Shown here: positions 42,317 through 51,994 of the stretch, piece after piece
Position numbering within the stretch: position 1 is the first letter of the stretch
Layout: the number at the start of each line of letters is the position of its first letter
Source: Polaromonas glacialis
GTDB lineage: Bacteria > Pseudomonadota > Gammaproteobacteria > Burkholderiales > Burkholderiaceae_C
Direction: 5' to 3'
DNA length: 64,000 nucleotides
NCBI RefSeq assembly: GCF_000709345.1
Contig: NZ_KL448323.1
Location: 2,486,346-2,550,345 of the forward strand
The notes under the pieces: model-generated
Database searches by the model: none
What the model saw: only the letters and a program-made list of their open reading frames with translations
What the model was told of the DNA's origin: nothing
Made by a program: the position numbers and the translations under genes

Positions 42317-42925
42317 TCAGGGCTTGGCCGCAGCAGGCGCCGACGAAGCGGCCTCTTTTTGATCACTGGCCCGTTTGATTTCCATCCGCATCGAGAAATT
42401 TGAAACCCGGCGCTGGTCGCGCGGAGTCAGCGCCACCGTACCTGCGGTGATTTCCACCAGTTCAGGCTTGTACAGCCATGCGCTGTTGTTGGAAACATTG
42501 CGCAAAAGTTCTGAAACCCGTTCGTTTGACTGGGCAATGCCTGTCAACAGCACCGTCTGGTTTTCCTGCTTGAGGCTGTTCACATACACGCCATCGGGCA
42601 ACTGCCTGACCAGTTCGCTCAGCAAATACACCGGCAGGTTGCGGTTTCCCTGCAAATCCTCGACGGCTGTCTGGCGCGCCTTGAGCGAGTTGATTTCTGC
42701 CTGCAAGGTGGCAATGTCCTTGATCTGTTCGTCAAGGCGTTTGATTTCAGACTGCAGAAAAGAGTTTCTGCCGCGCTGGCTTTCAATCTGGGTGAGATAC
42801 AAAGAATACATCGCGCTGCAGATCAGCACACCTGCCAGGGCGGCCAGGCCTAAGGTCACGAAAAAGACTTCACGCCGGCGTTTACGGGCAGCTTCCCGGT
42901 GCGGCAACAGGTTGATCAGAATCAC
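42317..42925 (-). CDS. pilN: Type IV pilus assembly protein PilN
   Basis: Codes for 202 residues. The start is chosen as GTG at 42925, which overlaps the pilM stop as GTGA and gives (M)ILINLLPHREAARKRRRE, the conserved N-terminus that binds PilM (INLLPHR). A frame reaching an ATG at 42970 adds unrelated residues. One membrane helix (about 25-45) and a coiled coil (45-90) precede the periplasmic domain. Confidence 0.93.
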   Translation of the reverse strand: MILINLLPHREAARKRRREVFFVTLGLAALAGVLICSAMYSLYLTQIESQRGRNSFLQSEIKRLDEQIKDIATLQAEINSLKARQTAVEDLQGNRNLPVYLLSELVRQLPDGVYVNSLKQENQTVLLTGIAQSNERVSELLRNVSNNSAWLYKPELVEITAGTVALTPRDQRRVSNFSMRMEIKRASDQKEAASSAPAAAKP

Positions 42926-44001
42926 TGTGCAAACCTTCGCAGAGCCAAGCCGCAGGCGGTCAGGTAACACGAGGCTTCGCGCCGCATCCTGTTTTCCATG
43001 ACGCCGCTGCCGATTTCCATTCCGTCAAAAGGATTCACCAGCTGGCAGGCGAAAGCAGTCTGCTTCGTTACCGACTCCGTCAGCCCGTCCAATGAAGAGG
43101 AACCACCGGCAAGCATCACATAATCAACCCGGTTGTAGGGTGTGCTGGTAAAAAAGAACTGGAGCGCGCGGCTAATTTCCTGGGTCATGCTTTCGACAAA
43201 CGGCTTCAACACACCCAGTGCGTAGTCTTCCGGCAAGTCTGCGCCACGCTTTTTGGTTTCTGCCTCTTCAAGCGAGAAACCATACTGCCTGACGATCAGC
43301 TGGGTCAACTGTGCGCCGCCAAATGCCTGGTCACGTTCGTACAGGACTTCATCATTCCTGATGACCTGCATGCTGGTGGTGACCGAACCGATCTCGAACA
43401 GCGCCACCATGGTGTCCACGCCCTTGTTGGGCATGTTCCCGATCAGCCGGGCCGTGGCAATGCGGGACGCATAGGACTCAACGTCCACCACGATGGGCTT
43501 GAGCCCGGCGGCTTCAGCCAGACCCTGCCGGTCCTGGACCTTTTCCTTGCGCGAAGCGGCAATCAGCACTTCAACATCGCCGCTGGACGTTGCACTGGGC
43601 CCCAGGACGCAAAAATCAAGGCTGACTTCGTCAAGCGAAAAGGGGATGTATTTGTTGGCTTCGGATTCGACCTGAATTTCCAGCTCGGCATCGCTCAGCC
43701 CGCCAGGCAGAATGATCTTTTTGCTGATGACAGCGGAGGGAGGCAGCGCCATGGCGACGTTTCGCGTGCGCGTGCCGCTCTTTTTCACGACGCGGCGAAG
43801 CACGTCCGCCACCTCATCGAATTTTTCGATGTTGCCATCGGTGACCCATCCGGCTTCCAGAGGCTCGATGGCGCAGCGCTCGAGAACCAGACGGCCGGCC
43901 TTGTCGCGGCTCACCTCGACCAGCGTGACACTGGACGAGCTGATGTCCACGCCCAGCAAAGGGGGTTGTTGACGGTTGAATAACGATCCCAGTGAGATCA
44001 A
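42922..44001 (-). CDS. pilM: Type IV pilus actin-like protein PilM
   Basis: Codes for 359 residues of an actin-like ATPase fold. LLGVDISSSSVTLVEVSRD is the first phosphate-binding loop, VALFEIGSVTTSMQVIR the second, and YVMLAGGSSSLDGL the adenosine motif. PilM sits in the cytoplasm and binds the N-terminus of PilN. It heads the pil operon and diverges from mrcA, the classic proteobacterial arrangement. Confidence 0.95.
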   Translation of the reverse strand: MISLGSLFNRQQPPLLGVDISSSSVTLVEVSRDKAGRLVLERCAIEPLEAGWVTDGNIEKFDEVADVLRRVVKKSGTRTRNVAMALPPSAVISKKIILPGGLSDAELEIQVESEANKYIPFSLDEVSLDFCVLGPSATSSGDVEVLIAASRKEKVQDRQGLAEAAGLKPIVVDVESYASRIATARLIGNMPNKGVDTMVALFEIGSVTTSMQVIRNDEVLYERDQAFGGAQLTQLIVRQYGFSLEEAETKKRGADLPEDYALGVLKPFVESMTQEISRALQFFFTSTPYNRVDYVMLAGGSSSLDGLTESVTKQTAFACQLVNPFDGMEIGSGVMENRMRREASCYLTACGLALRRFAQ

Positions 44002-44261
44002 GGGCGCCCCCGGATGTACGGCTACTATGTAACCTATTTGCTTAAAAATCTACCGAATGTTAGCAGCAAGCCCCTACGGGAGTAATCACTTTCACGCATG
44101 CGAACTAAACGTTCGTTGTCAAATTCAGACGAATTTCAGAGATTCCGCTGATGTAAAAAGTTATCCGTGGATGTAACAGTGCAATTCACGGCTACATGCC
44201 TGACACGCTTGGGCATCAAGAAATTTTTATAATGCGGTTGCGACTCTATTGATTGACCTTG
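44002..44261. promoter_or_regulatory. Divergent promoter region, pilM and mrcA
   Basis: This 260-base gap is AT-richer than the genes. A TATAAT at 44228-44233 lies 28 bases before the mrcA start; the -35 region is weak (CTGACA at 44200 is too far, TTGGGC at 44209 too near). No clear box was found for pilM. Confidence 0.45.
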
Positions 44262-46679
44262 ATGCCCTCTTCTTCCCGTACCCCAGATTCCCGATCAAAA
44301 CCCAGTGCGGTAAAGCGGCCGTCTTCCTGGCTGCGCTCTTTTGCCAAGTTCTTTCTCGGCAGCATTGGCCTGGTGCTGGCCGGTCTTGCCGGCTTGGCGA
44401 TTTTTCTGGCGGTTGCGCTGGCGGTCGCCTATCCCAACCTGCCTGATATTTCGGCTCTGTCGGACTATCGTCCGAAGCAACCATTGCGGGTCTACACGGC
44501 TGACGGCGTCATCATCGGGGAATTCGGCGAAGAGCGGCGCAGGCTCACGCCTATCGATGAAATTCCGCAGAGCATGAAAGATGCGGTGCTGGCCATCGAG
44601 GACGCGCGGTTTTTCTCGCATGGCGGGGTGGACTACCTGGGCGTGGTGCGGGCGGCGCTGGCCAACCTGGGTCGGGCTAAAAGCCAGGGCGCATCGACCA
44701 TCACGATGCAGGTTGCCCGCAATGTCTACCTGACGGCCGAGAAAAGCTACACGCGCAAGATTTACGAAATACTGCTGACGTTCAAGCTGGAGCGCTCCCT
44801 GTCGAAGAACCAGATTCTTGAGATTTACATGAACCAGATCTTTCTGGGAAATCGTTCCTACGGTTTTGCCGCTGCGGCGGAAACCTATTTTGGCAAGCCG
44901 CTCAAGGATGTCAGCATTGCAGAAGCCGCCATGCTGGCCGGCCTGCCCAAGGCGCCCTCGACCTACAACCCGATCGCCAATCCCAGCCGTGCCCGGACGC
45001 GTCAGCTTTACATCATCGAGCGCATGGAGCAAAACGGTTTCATCAATGCCGAGCAGGCAAAAACGGCGCGGGAAGAAGAACTTCATATCAGGACCCGACG
45101 CGATGCCGGGCGCGTACATGCCGAATATGTGGCCGAAACCGTTCGCCAGCTCGTGTTCAACCAGTATGGCGAAGAAACCTACACGCGCGGGTTGAACGTC
45201 TACACCACCCTTAAATCCGCCGACCAGACCATGGCCTACAAGGCCTTGCGCAAGGGCATCATGGATTACGAGCGCAGGCAGATTTACCGGGGGCCCGAAA
45301 AATTCATCGACCTGCCGTCCAACCCGCCGGAAGTTGAAGATGCCATTGACGAGGCCCTGGCCGAGAGCCCCGACAACGGAGACATCATGGCCGCCGTCGT
45401 GCTGGAGGCCAGCCCCAAGCGGATCACTGCGATGCGCCTGAACAGCGAAAAGGTGACCATCACCGGAGAAGGCCTGCGGCCTGCGCAGTCGGGTCTGGCC
45501 GACAAGGCCGGCCCGAACATCAAGATTCGTCCGGGCGCGCTGATCCGGGTGGTCAAGACGCCGAAAGATGCCTGGGAAATCACCCAGTTGCCGGAAGTCG
45601 AAGGCGCCTTCGTGGCCATGGACCCGCGTGATGGCGCGGTCCGCGCGCTGATTGGCGGCTTTGATTTCGAGAAAAACAAATTCAACCATGTGACCCAGGC
45701 CTGGCGCCAGCCCGGTTCGAGCTTCAAGCCCTTCATTTATTCGGCGGCGCTGGAAAAAGGCTTTACCCCCGCCACGGTCGTGAACGACGCGCCACTGTTT
45801 TTCGACGCCGGCGTGACTGGTGGGCAGCCTTGGGAACCGAAGAACTACGACGGCGGTTTCGAGGGTCCGATGAGCTTGCGTACGGCCCTGAAGAAGTCAA
45901 AAAATCTTGTGTCGATCCGCATCCTGCAATCGATTGGCGCCAAGTACGGCCAGGAGTGGGTGACGCATTTCGGTTTCGATGCGGAAAAACACCCGGCCTA
46001 CCTGACCATGGCACTCGGCGCCGGATCGGTCACGCCCATGCAGATGGCCACGGGCTACTCGGTCTTTGCCAATGGCGGCTACCGCGTCAATCCTTACCTG
46101 GTCACCAAAATCACCGACCAGCGCGGCAAGGTTTTGCTTGAAGTCACGCCGCCTGCGCTCAACGAGTCAATGCGCGGCATCGATGCCAGGAACGCGTTCA
46201 TCATGGACAGCCTGCTTCAGGAAGTGGCGCGTTCAGGCACCGCCGCCAAGGCCCAGGCCATGCTCAAGCGGGCAGATATTTTCGGCAAGACCGGCACCAC
46301 CAATGACTCGATCGACACCTGGTTTGTCGGTTTCCAGCCCACGCTGGCGGCGGCGGTGTGGATGGGTTACGACACGCCCAAGAAGCTCGGCGACCGTGAA
46401 ACCGGCGGGGGCTTAAGTCTGCCGATCTGGATCAATTTCATGGAATACGCCCTCAAGGACGTGCCGGTCACCGAATACCAGCCGCCTGCAGGCGTGGTGA
46501 ACCTCAATGGCGAGTGGTACTACGAGGAATATGCCAAGGGCGCGGGCATCAGCAGCGTGGGCATGCAGCCGGAGGCAGGTGCTTCCAGCGAGGAAACGGC
46601 GCCTGCGCCGGCAGGCGGCATTCAGGTTCTGCCCCCTTCCGACGAGAAAAAACGAATCCTGGACCTGTTCAAGAACTGA
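44262..46679 (+). CDS. mrcA: Bifunctional penicillin-binding protein 1A
   Basis: Codes for 805 residues from the ATG at 44262; an upstream in-frame TTG at 44253 is less likely. A short cytoplasmic tail and one membrane helix (about 30-58) precede the glycosyltransferase domain with AIEDARFFSHGGVD and QGASTITMQVARN. The transpeptidase has SSFK (active Ser), SKN and KTGTT motifs. It polymerises and cross-links peptidoglycan in the periplasm. Beside pilMNOPQ, as in many proteobacteria. Confidence 0.95.
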   Translation: MPSSSRTPDSRSKPSAVKRPSSWLRSFAKFFLGSIGLVLAGLAGLAIFLAVALAVAYPNLPDISALSDYRPKQPLRVYTADGVIIGEFGEERRRLTPIDEIPQSMKDAVLAIEDARFFSHGGVDYLGVVRAALANLGRAKSQGASTITMQVARNVYLTAEKSYTRKIYEILLTFKLERSLSKNQILEIYMNQIFLGNRSYGFAAAAETYFGKPLKDVSIAEAAMLAGLPKAPSTYNPIANPSRARTRQLYIIERMEQNGFINAEQAKTAREEELHIRTRRDAGRVHAEYVAETVRQLVFNQYGEETYTRGLNVYTTLKSADQTMAYKALRKGIMDYERRQIYRGPEKFIDLPSNPPEVEDAIDEALAESPDNGDIMAAVVLEASPKRITAMRLNSEKVTITGEGLRPAQSGLADKAGPNIKIRPGALIRVVKTPKDAWEITQLPEVEGAFVAMDPRDGAVRALIGGFDFEKNKFNHVTQAWRQPGSSFKPFIYSAALEKGFTPATVVNDAPLFFDAGVTGGQPWEPKNYDGGFEGPMSLRTALKKSKNLVSIRILQSIGAKYGQEWVTHFGFDAEKHPAYLTMALGAGSVTPMQMATGYSVFANGGYRVNPYLVTKITDQRGKVLLEVTPPALNESMRGIDARNAFIMDSLLQEVARSGTAAKAQAMLKRADIFGKTGTTNDSIDTWFVGFQPTLAAAVWMGYDTPKKLGDRETGGGLSLPIWINFMEYALKDVPVTEYQPPAGVVNLNGEWYYEEYAKGAGISSVGMQPEAGASSEETAPAPAGGIQVLPPSDEKKRILDLFKN

Positions 46680-46710
46680 TCGTTACCCGCGTCCGGGAAA
46701 AGCCCTGAAT

Positions 46711-46740
46711 AAAAAAACGGACCTTCAAAGTCCGTTTTTT
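46711..46740. terminator. Bidirectional terminator between mrcA and cyaY
   Basis: ACGGAC (46717-46722) pairs with GTCCGT (46730-46735), extended by A7 on the left and T6 on the right, so it serves both converging genes. Confidence 0.88.
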
Positions 46741-46755
46741 AGGGTTTTTCAACGG

Positions 46756-47091
46756 TCAGGCGGCAGCAGCGAACACCAGTGGCTGGCCGGCCTGCGCGCT
46801 TGCGAAGCGCGACAGGTTGGCGAAAAACTCCCGGCCGTCCTTGGTGTCAAGCCATTGCCCGCCATTGAATTTGTAGTGAAAACCGCCGGCCCTGGCTGCC
46901 ATCCATATTTCCTGCAACGGCTTTTGCAGGTTGATGATGATCTGGCTTTGATTCGAAAAGCTCAGCGTGATCATGCCGCCGGTGCGCTGGTTGTCGATGT
47001 CCACATCGCTCTCGTCGTTCAGCCGGTCGCAGGCCTGTTCGATGGCCTTGAGCACGCTCTCCGCCTGGTTCTGGTATTCAAGGTCCGTCAT
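46756..47091 (-). CDS. cyaY: Frataxin-like iron-sulfur assembly protein CyaY
   Basis: Codes for 111 residues. The acidic first helix ([19 protein letters not shown]), the strand [20 protein letters not shown] and the [21 protein letters not shown] sheet are the frataxin fold signature. CyaY binds iron and the IscS desulfurase and tunes Fe-S cluster assembly. It diverges from lptM-lysA, with only 12 bases between the starts of cyaY and lptM. Confidence 0.94.
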   Translation of the reverse strand: MTDLEYQNQAESVLKAIEQACDRLNDESDVDIDNQRTGGMITLSFSNQSQIIINLQKPLQEIWMAARAGGFHYKFNGGQWLDTKDGREFFANLSRFASAQAGQPLVFAAAA

Positions 47092-47103
47092 TACAATCCT
47101 GTC

Positions 47104-47319
47104 ATGGTTTTTTCACACCGAATTCTAGGCCGGCTTGCCCGTGTAGTTGCCAGGCATGGTTTTGTCGCCATCGTGGCGGGCGCGGCAATGCTGTCCGGTT
47201 GCGGGCAGAAAGGCCCGCTGTTTTTACCTCTACCGCCACAGGCGCCTGCGCTGGTGATGTCGCCCGGTCTTTCCCAACTTCCCGCACCAGCGGCTGCCCC
47301 GGCGTCAGCGGCGCGGTAG
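47104..47319 (+). CDS. lptM: Small outer-membrane lipoprotein LptM (YifL-like)
   Basis: Codes for 71 residues. The lipobox LSGC is followed by GQKGPLFLP, the hallmark of LptM, which in E. coli helps LptD mature in the LPS translocon. The C-terminus is Pro/Ala-rich and probably disordered. The place before lysA and divergent from cyaY matches many proteobacteria. Confidence 0.88.
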   Translation: MVFSHRILGRLARVVARHGFVAIVAGAAMLSGCGQKGPLFLPLPPQAPALVMSPGLSQLPAPAAAPASAAR

Positions 47320-47437
47320 GCGATGCATTCATCAGCAGATTCGCCTTGCTGCGGTGGACGCAGCCTTCACGCATGCCTGGCCCGCCACCCCGTTAGTGCT
47401 CCCATTTTTGCTCCCTTGCTTCAACACAACCTGTCCC

Positions 47438-48721
47438 ATGCCACTACCCGTCCTTCCCGGCCATCCCCATTTTTCCTACCAGGGCAACGCGCTGTTTGCC
47501 GAGGCGATGCGCGTCAGCGAACTGGCCGCCACCTACGGGACGCCGCTGTTCATCTATTCAAAAGCCGCCATGCTGTCGGCGCTGGCGGCCTACCAGCGCG
47601 GCTTTGAAGGCCGGGATGCGCAGATCTGCTATGCCATGAAGGCCAATTCCTCATTGGCCGTGCTGCAGGTGTTTGCCCGGGCGGGTTGCGGTTTTGACAT
47701 TGTCTCGGGCGGCGAGCTGGAGCGTGTCCAGGCAGCGGGGGGCGACGTGAGGAAAGTCATTTTTTCAGGCGTCGGCAAGACGCGCGCCGAGATGCGCCAG
47801 GCGCTTGCGGCTGGCATCGGCTGCTTCAATGTTGAAAGCGAAGCCGAGCTTGACGTGCTCTCTGGCGTGGCTCTTGAAATGAAGTTGCGCGCACCGGTGA
47901 GCATCCGCGTCAATCCGAATGTCGATCCCAAGACGCACCCGTATATTTCCACCGGCCTGAAAGGCAGCAAGTTTGGCGTTGCGCATGAAGACGCCCTGCG
48001 CATCTACCAGCATGCCGCTTCGCTGCAAGGGCTGAAGGTCGTTGGCATCGATTGCCATATCGGCTCGCAGATCACCGAGGCGACGCCCTACCTCGATGCC
48101 ATGGACAGGATGCTGGACCTGGTCGCCGCGATTGAAGCGGCCGGCATTACGCTGGCGCACATCGACTTTGGCGGCGGCCTGGGCATCAACTACAACGACG
48201 ACACGCCGCCCGAGGCCGACGCGCTCTGGCGCCAACTGCTGGCCAAGCTCGATGCACGCGGTTATGGCGGCAGGAAGCTGATGATCGAGCCCGGCCGTTC
48301 GCTGGTCGGCAATGCCGGCATCTGCATCACCGAAGTGCTTTACCTCAAGCCCGGCGAGCAGAAGAACTTCTGCATCATCGACGCGGCCATGAACGACCTG
48401 CCGCGACCGGCCATGTACCAGGCTTTTCATGCCATCGTGCCGGTGGAAGCGCTTGCCCCGAAAGCGGAAGGGGTGGTTTACGACGTGGTCGGTCCGGTCT
48501 GCGAAAGCGGCGACTGGATTGGCCGCGACCGCGTGCTGGACGTGGCGCCCGGCGACCAGCTGGCCGTCATGTCCGCCGGCGCCTACTGCATGAGCATGGC
48601 CAGCAACTACAACACCCGGGGACGCGCAGCGGAACTGCTGGTCGATGGCGACGTGGCCAGGCTGATTCGTGAGCGCGAGTCGGCGGCCGACACCTTTCGC
48701 GGTGAACTGCTGCTGCCTTGA
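47438..48721 (+). CDS. lysA: Diaminopimelate decarboxylase
   Basis: Codes for 427 residues from the ATG at 47438 (MPLPVLPGHPHFSYQGNALF). The PLP lysine is in ICYAMKANSS, the cofactor loop in HIDFGGGLGINY, and the catalytic Cys in GPVCESGDWIG from the partner subunit. It decarboxylates meso-diaminopimelate to L-lysine, the last step of that pathway. It follows lptM by 118 bases. Confidence 0.96.
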   Translation: MPLPVLPGHPHFSYQGNALFAEAMRVSELAATYGTPLFIYSKAAMLSALAAYQRGFEGRDAQICYAMKANSSLAVLQVFARAGCGFDIVSGGELERVQAAGGDVRKVIFSGVGKTRAEMRQALAAGIGCFNVESEAELDVLSGVALEMKLRAPVSIRVNPNVDPKTHPYISTGLKGSKFGVAHEDALRIYQHAASLQGLKVVGIDCHIGSQITEATPYLDAMDRMLDLVAAIEAAGITLAHIDFGGGLGINYNDDTPPEADALWRQLLAKLDARGYGGRKLMIEPGRSLVGNAGICITEVLYLKPGEQKNFCIIDAAMNDLPRPAMYQAFHAIVPVEALAPKAEGVVYDVVGPVCESGDWIGRDRVLDVAPGDQLAVMSAGAYCMSMASNYNTRGRAAELLVDGDVARLIRERESAADTFRGELLLP

Positions 48722-48747
48722 AGTGGCGGCGCGGAGCTCGATTCATG

Positions 48748-48779
48748 CTCTCCGGCTCTCCGGCTCTCCGGCTCTCCGG
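48748..48779. repeat. Short tandem repeat, four CTCTCCGG units
   Basis: Four perfect 8-base units directly behind lysA (stop at 48721). The copy number is likely to vary between strains by slippage. Confidence 0.8.
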
Positions 48780-48788
48780 CAGCCTGAA

Positions 48789-48858
48789 CTTTAAGGAATA
48801 TAGGCCTTTTCCGCTAATTCCACGGGCGTATCCAGCTATCTATTCAATAGCATTCAAC
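48789..48858 (+). repeat. R1 interspersed repeat, lysA-msrQ gap
   Basis: TTTAAGGAATATAGGCCTTT, TCCGCTAATTCCACGGGCG, TATCCAGCTATCTATTCAAT, AGC. A diverged copy in which the GCGCA pair is partly lost. Confidence 0.65.
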
Positions 48859-48859
48859 A

Positions 48860-49518
48860 TCAGCGAATGCCGACGGCCGGGTGGCCGGAAACCTGGCGCC
48901 GCCGCTTCGAAGCGTAGTTCCACAAGCGCCAGCCCAGCAGCATGGCAACGATGGCGGCATAGACAAAGACTTCATTGAAGTTGTTTTTCCCAGCGCGCAT
49001 CCAGAAAAAATGCAGGATGCCCAAGCCGGCAATCAGGTACACCAGCTTGTGCAGCAACTGCCAGCGCTTCGCGCCCATGGCCTTGATCGCCGCATTGAAC
49101 GATGTGGCCGCCAGCGGGGTCAGCAGCAGGAAAGCCGAAAAACCCACCAGAATGAACGGCCGCTTGATGATGTCCTTGACGATGTCCGCCACGTCAAAAC
49201 CCATGTCGAACCAGCTGTAGCTGAGCAGGTGGACGACAACATAGAAATAGCAAAAAAGCCCCAGCATGCGCCGAAAGCGCGCCAGCGCCGGGGTTTTGCT
49301 GATCACCCGCAACGGCGTGACCGCCAGCACGATGCAGACAAAACGCAAGGTCCAGCTGCCCGTGGCGCGGATCAGCGCTTCGGCCGGGTTCGCGCCCAGC
49401 TGGTCACTGAAGGCCTGGTAGAAAAGCCATGCAAACGGCAGCAGGCACAGCATGAAGACCAGCGGCTTGGCTCCCGGGTGCAGCAGCCATTTTTGCCGCC
49501 CCGCCATCGCGGCAGCCA

Positions 49519-49519
<1 letters not shown>
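48860..49519 (-). CDS. msrQ: MsrQ, haem-binding membrane subunit of MsrPQ
   Basis: Codes for 219 residues with six membrane helices of the ferric-reductase-like YedZ type. Haem ligands are likely His in YFYVVVHLLSYSWF and in LLHKLVYLIAGLGILHFFW. MsrQ passes electrons from the respiratory chain or flavin reductase to MsrP. Its ATG overlaps the msrP stop by one base (TGATG). Confidence 0.92.
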
Positions 49520-50517
<998 letters not shown>

Positions 50518-50602
50518 GGTGGTTCCTTAAAGTCCGGCAATGGTTGCCTGTAATACGCAGCAAGTCCCGCAAAGGATTCAATGCAAAAGACTCGCTAAGC
50601 GG

Positions 50603-51994
50603 CTATAAGGTTCCGTAACTGTGCAGGCCCGACAGAAACATGTTGACGCCCAGGAAGGCGAAGGTGGTGACCGCGAGGCCGCCCAGCGCCCACCAGGCCG
50701 CCACCGTGCCGCGCAAGCCCTTCATGAGCCGCATGTGCAGCCAGGCAGCATAGTTGAGCCAGACGATCAATGCCCAGGTTTCCTTCGGGTCCCAGCTCCA
50801 GTAGCCGCCCCAGGCCTCGGCGGCCCACAGGGCGCCCAGTACCGTGGCAATGGTGAAGAATGCGAAGCCGACGGCAATCGCCTTGTACATCACGTCGTCC
50901 AGCACTTCGAGGCTCGGCAGCCGCGCGGCGATGTGCTTGCGGCCCAGCAGGATGCCGCCGGTGATCAGGCCGGCCACCAGCAGGTAGCCGATCCAGTAGT
51001 TGCTGCCGCCGGCTTCGAGCGGCGACTTGCGGAACACGATGGGCACGAAGCACAGCACCACGCCCAGCATCCACAAGGGAGTGAGCTTGTACCAGCGCGT
51101 TTCCTGCGCCTGCTGCTTGACGTGGTAGGACAGCGCCACCATGGCCGCCAGCGCGAACATGCCGTAGCCGATGAAGTTGGCCGGCACATGCAGCTTCATC
51201 CACCAGCTTTTCAGCGCCGGCACCAGCGGCTGGATTTCATGCGCTTCGCGAATGACGGTGTACCAGAGCAGAAAACCGACCGCGCCGCTGACCACCAGCA
51301 TGACGAAGGCGCCCAGCGCGCGGGTCTTGTACTCGGCTTCAAAGTACAGGTAAAACGCCGCCGTCATCCAGCAAAACAGCACGAACACTTCATACAGGTT
51401 GCTGACCGGGATATGGCCAATGTCGGCGCCGATCAGGTAGCTTTCGTACCAGCGCACCAGCGTGCCGATCAGCGCCATGCCGACGCCGACCCAGGCGATT
51501 TTGGAACCCAGCGACTCCAGCGTGACGCTGTGGCTGGAGCCGACGCTGTTCGGCGTGTTACTGGCGAACATGCCGAGCCAGTAGAAAATCGTGCTCATGA
51601 AGAACAGCACGCTCATCCACAGGATGGCCGACTGGCTGGACAGGAAATACTTGAGCCAGAACACCTGCTCGGCCCGGGCCAGGTCGCCCTGGTAGGACGC
51701 GATGCCCAGCAGGGCAAAGCCGGCGACGACCATCATCAGCACGCGCAGCGGCCGCCAGAACCAGCCCATCGCGATGGTGGCCGGAATGGCGCCGAACAAG
51801 ATGCCTTTTTCATAGACATCCATGTACGCGCTGTACTGGGCAAAGGCATACAGGAAGCCGCCCGCCACCAGCATGGCAAAGACCCAGTCGAGCGCATTGC
51901 GCTTGGCGAAATAGCCTTCGTTCAGGTTCAGCGTGCCGCCTGCGCGCCCTGCCGAAAGGGTGGTCGTGGTGTTGATGCTCGTCGTGGTGTTCAT
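50603..51994 (-). CDS. ccsB: Cytochrome c biogenesis protein CcsB/ResC (System II)
   Basis: Codes for 463 residues from the ATG at 51994, which overlaps the resB stop by four bases; a longer frame reaches 52192 without support. It has about eight membrane helices and the WWD haem-handling motif WGGYWSWDPKETWALIVWL followed by WLHMRLM. With ResB it exports haem and ligates it to apocytochromes c, such as cytochrome c1 and c4 in this window. Confidence 0.93.
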   Translation of the reverse strand: MNTTTSINTTTTLSAGRAGGTLNLNEGYFAKRNALDWVFAMLVAGGFLYAFAQYSAYMDVYEKGILFGAIPATIAMGWFWRPLRVLMMVVAGFALLGIASYQGDLARAEQVFWLKYFLSSQSAILWMSVLFFMSTIFYWLGMFASNTPNSVGSSHSVTLESLGSKIAWVGVGMALIGTLVRWYESYLIGADIGHIPVSNLYEVFVLFCWMTAAFYLYFEAEYKTRALGAFVMLVVSGAVGFLLWYTVIREAHEIQPLVPALKSWWMKLHVPANFIGYGMFALAAMVALSYHVKQQAQETRWYKLTPLWMLGVVLCFVPIVFRKSPLEAGGSNYWIGYLLVAGLITGGILLGRKHIAARLPSLEVLDDVMYKAIAVGFAFFTIATVLGALWAAEAWGGYWSWDPKETWALIVWLNYAAWLHMRLMKGLRGTVAAWWALGGLAVTTFAFLGVNMFLSGLHSYGTL

